Source: Effusibacillus dendaii (GTDB lineage: Bacteria > Bacillota > Bacilli > Tumebacillales > Effusibacillaceae). Taken from it: DNA of 64,000 bases. The stretch covers positions 310,001 to 374,000 of the forward strand of contig NZ_AP023366.1 in assembly GCF_015097055.1 (NCBI RefSeq), read 5' to 3'. Shown in pieces: positions 62,574 to 64,000 of this stretch. The notes under the pieces were generated by a model. The model searched no databases, was not told the DNA's origin, and was given only the letters and a program-made list of their open reading frames with translations. The stretch's first letter is position 1. Each line of letters begins with the position of its first letter. The translations under genes were made by a program, and so were the position numbers.

Positions 62574-63760
62574 TGTATCCGGATAATAAGGGACGATTCG
62601 GCAAATTCGGCGGCAAGTTTGTGCCGGAAACGTTGATGAACGCGCTTGACCAGTTGGAACAGGATTATTACAAATACCGGCAGGATCCGAATTTTCAGCG
62701 GGAATTGCAGGAATTGCTGACCGAGTATGCGGGCCGTTCGACTCCGCTTTACTTCGCCAAACACCTGACGGAAAAATTGGGTGGCGCAAAAATTTACTTG
62801 AAACGGGAAGATTTGAACCATACGGGTGCCCATAAAATCAACAATACGTTAGGGCAAGGGCTGCTTGCCAAATATACAGGCAAGAAAAAAGTGATTGCCG
62901 AAACAGGAGCGGGCCAGCATGGTGTGGCATCAGCAACGATCGCAGCTTTGCTGGGCCTGGAATGTACTGTTTTTATGGGTGAAGAAGACATTAAACGGCA
63001 AGAACTGAACGTGTTTCGCATGAAGCTGTTGGGCGCGAGCGTGGTGCCCGCCGTATCCGGCACCCGTACGCTGAAGGATGCAACAAATGAAGCGATTCGC
63101 CACTGGGTGGAACATGTCGAAGACACATTCTACATTATCGGTTCGGTCGTTGGACCGCACCCCTATCCGATGATGGTGCGGGATTTCCAGCGTATTATTG
63201 GCGACGAAACACGCCAGCAATATTTAGAGAAAGAGGGCCGTTTGCCGGATGAAATCGTTGCCTGTGTAGGGGGCGGTTCGAATGCGATGGGGATTTTTTA
63301 TCCGTTTATTGAGGACGCATCTGTGAAGCTGACAGGCGTCGAGGCGGCCGGTGAAGGGGTGGATACGGAGCGGCATGCCGCTTCTATCACGAAAGGCAGA
63401 CCGGGCGTCATTCACGGGGCGTTGACGATGCTTCTGCAGGATCAATATGGGCAGGTGTTGCCTGCTCACTCCATCTCGGCTGGGCTTGATTATCCGGGGG
63501 TCGGGCCGGAGCATGCGCATTTGGCTGACTCCAACAGGGCTCAATACGTGTCGGTCACAGATCAGGAAGCATTGCAAGCGCTGCAGGAATTGGCCTACGT
63601 TGAGGGAATTATTCCGGCGCTGGAGTCGGCACATGCGGTGGCTCATGTGCTGAAAATCGCTCCTGCATTGCCGAAAGACTACGGTATCGTGATCTGCTTG
63701 TCTGGGCGCGGCGACAAAGATATGCAGAGCGTGATGGGCTATTTGGGGGTGGAGAAATGA
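62573..63760 (+). CDS. trpB: Tryptophan synthase beta chain
   Basis: A 395-residue PLP enzyme that condenses indole and serine. The PLP lysine is Lys88 in [17 protein letters not shown]-like PLP phosphate loop is [10 protein letters not shown], and [10 protein letters not shown] is conserved. It is the TrpB1 type that pairs with TrpA. The ATG shares its first base with the trpF stop. Confidence 0.96.
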   Translation: MYPDNKGRFGKFGGKFVPETLMNALDQLEQDYYKYRQDPNFQRELQELLTEYAGRSTPLYFAKHLTEKLGGAKIYLKREDLNHTGAHKINNTLGQGLLAKYTGKKKVIAETGAGQHGVASATIAALLGLECTVFMGEEDIKRQELNVFRMKLLGASVVPAVSGTRTLKDATNEAIRHWVEHVEDTFYIIGSVVGPHPYPMMVRDFQRIIGDETRQQYLEKEGRLPDEIVACVGGGSNAMGIFYPFIEDASVKLTGVEAAGEGVDTERHAASITKGRPGVIHGALTMLLQDQYGQVLPAHSISAGLDYPGVGPEHAHLADSNRAQYVSVTDQEALQALQELAYVEGIIPALESAHAVAHVLKIAPALPKDYGIVICLSGRGDKDMQSVMGYLGVEK

Positions 63761-64000
63761 GCCGCATCGAAACGGTTTTCGCTGAATTGAAAGCAAAGGG
63801 GGAAAAGGCGTTCATTCCGTTCATTACGGTGGGCGACCCTAGTTTGGAATGGACAGAACGCCTGGTCCGCGATATGGAACAAGCGGGCGCCGATATTATC
63901 GAGTTGGGCATTCCTTATTCCGATCCGTTGGCGGACGGACCCGTTATTCAGGAGGCGGCACTGCGATCGCTTGCAAACGGCACCACAATGGAGGACGCGT
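63757..64000 (+). CDS. trpA: Tryptophan synthase alpha chain (3' end outside window)
   Basis: The first 81 residues of a protein normally about 260-270 long. The catalytic glutamate is in [20 protein letters not shown], and [10 protein letters not shown] precedes it. It overlaps trpB by ATGA. The window ends inside the gene. Confidence 0.95.
   Translation, partial: MSRIETVFAELKAKGEKAFIPFITVGDPSLEWTERLVRDMEQAGADIIELGIPYSDPLADGPVIQEAALRSLANGTTMEDA

Overview
The window reads as chromosome of an endospore-forming, Gram-positive bacterium of class Bacilli. Spore genes (sleB, ypeB, spoIVA, the YphA/YIEGIA pair), CcpA, MecA, an S-box riboswitch, TRAP (MtrB) and a two-subunit heptaprenyl diphosphate synthase all point there. 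Gene order follows the Bacillus subtilis stretch sleB-ypeB-ypfA-ypfB-cmk-ypfD-fni-yphA-yphB-der-gpsA-spoIVA-hbs-mtrB-hepS-menG-hepT-ndk-cheR-aroC-aroB-aroH-trp, but it is broken by extra genes (plsC, plsY, gcvH-lipM, pspA, ppc, three M42 peptidases). This fits a deep Bacilli lineage such as Alicyclobacillaceae (Effusibacillus/Tumebacillus type); the family is an inference.

Layout. 0-3.2 kb: 3' part of nth, small conserved genes, an SDR and a cold-shock gene. 3.3-7.8 kb: class A PBP, folE, a metallophosphoesterase and sprT. 7.8-10.7 kb: an unusual compact set of a winged-helix-like protein, a small protein repeating its C-terminal domain, and a UvrD-family helicase. 10.7-11.7 kb: six tRNA genes (Asn, Thr, Tyr, Trp, His, Leu) interrupted by two structured repeats. 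11.7-21.5 kb: ccpA, mecA, DUF441, comA-MFS, then S-box/metI/metC, glutamate dehydrogenase and asparaginase. 21.7-41.3 kb: spore germination, c-di-GMP, lipid, ribosome-assembly and spore-coat genes, then hbs and a secreted metallopeptidase. 41.5-44.7 kb: tRNA-Pro followed by an eroded, gene-poor island with a pspA pair and frameshifted remnants. 44.6-64 kb: DUF1540, mtrB, the menaquinone genes, ndk, cheR, ppc, rluD-like, M42 peptidases and the aromatic/tryptophan supra-operon, cut off inside trpA.

How it fits together. mtrB encodes the tryptophan-sensing RNA-binding protein TRAP, and its probable target, a run of NAG triplets at 5-nt spacing plus an intrinsic terminator, lies 14.5 kb downstream after aroH. 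The gene that should follow, trpE, is absent: about 290 bp holding a dispersed repeat and a terminator separates the attenuator from trpD. gcvH and lipM are adjacent, matching the route in which GcvH is the octanoyl acceptor/donor for lipoate assembly. hepS-menG-hepT make the menaquinone side chain and perform the last methylation.

Most notable points: the TRAP leader without trpE; a two-copy structured repeat at 2.3 kb and 59.9 kb; a third M42 paralogue that has lost metal ligands; a terminator hairpin that contains the yphA ribosome-binding site; and the sprT/winged-helix/helicase cluster with a duplicated domain of unknown function.
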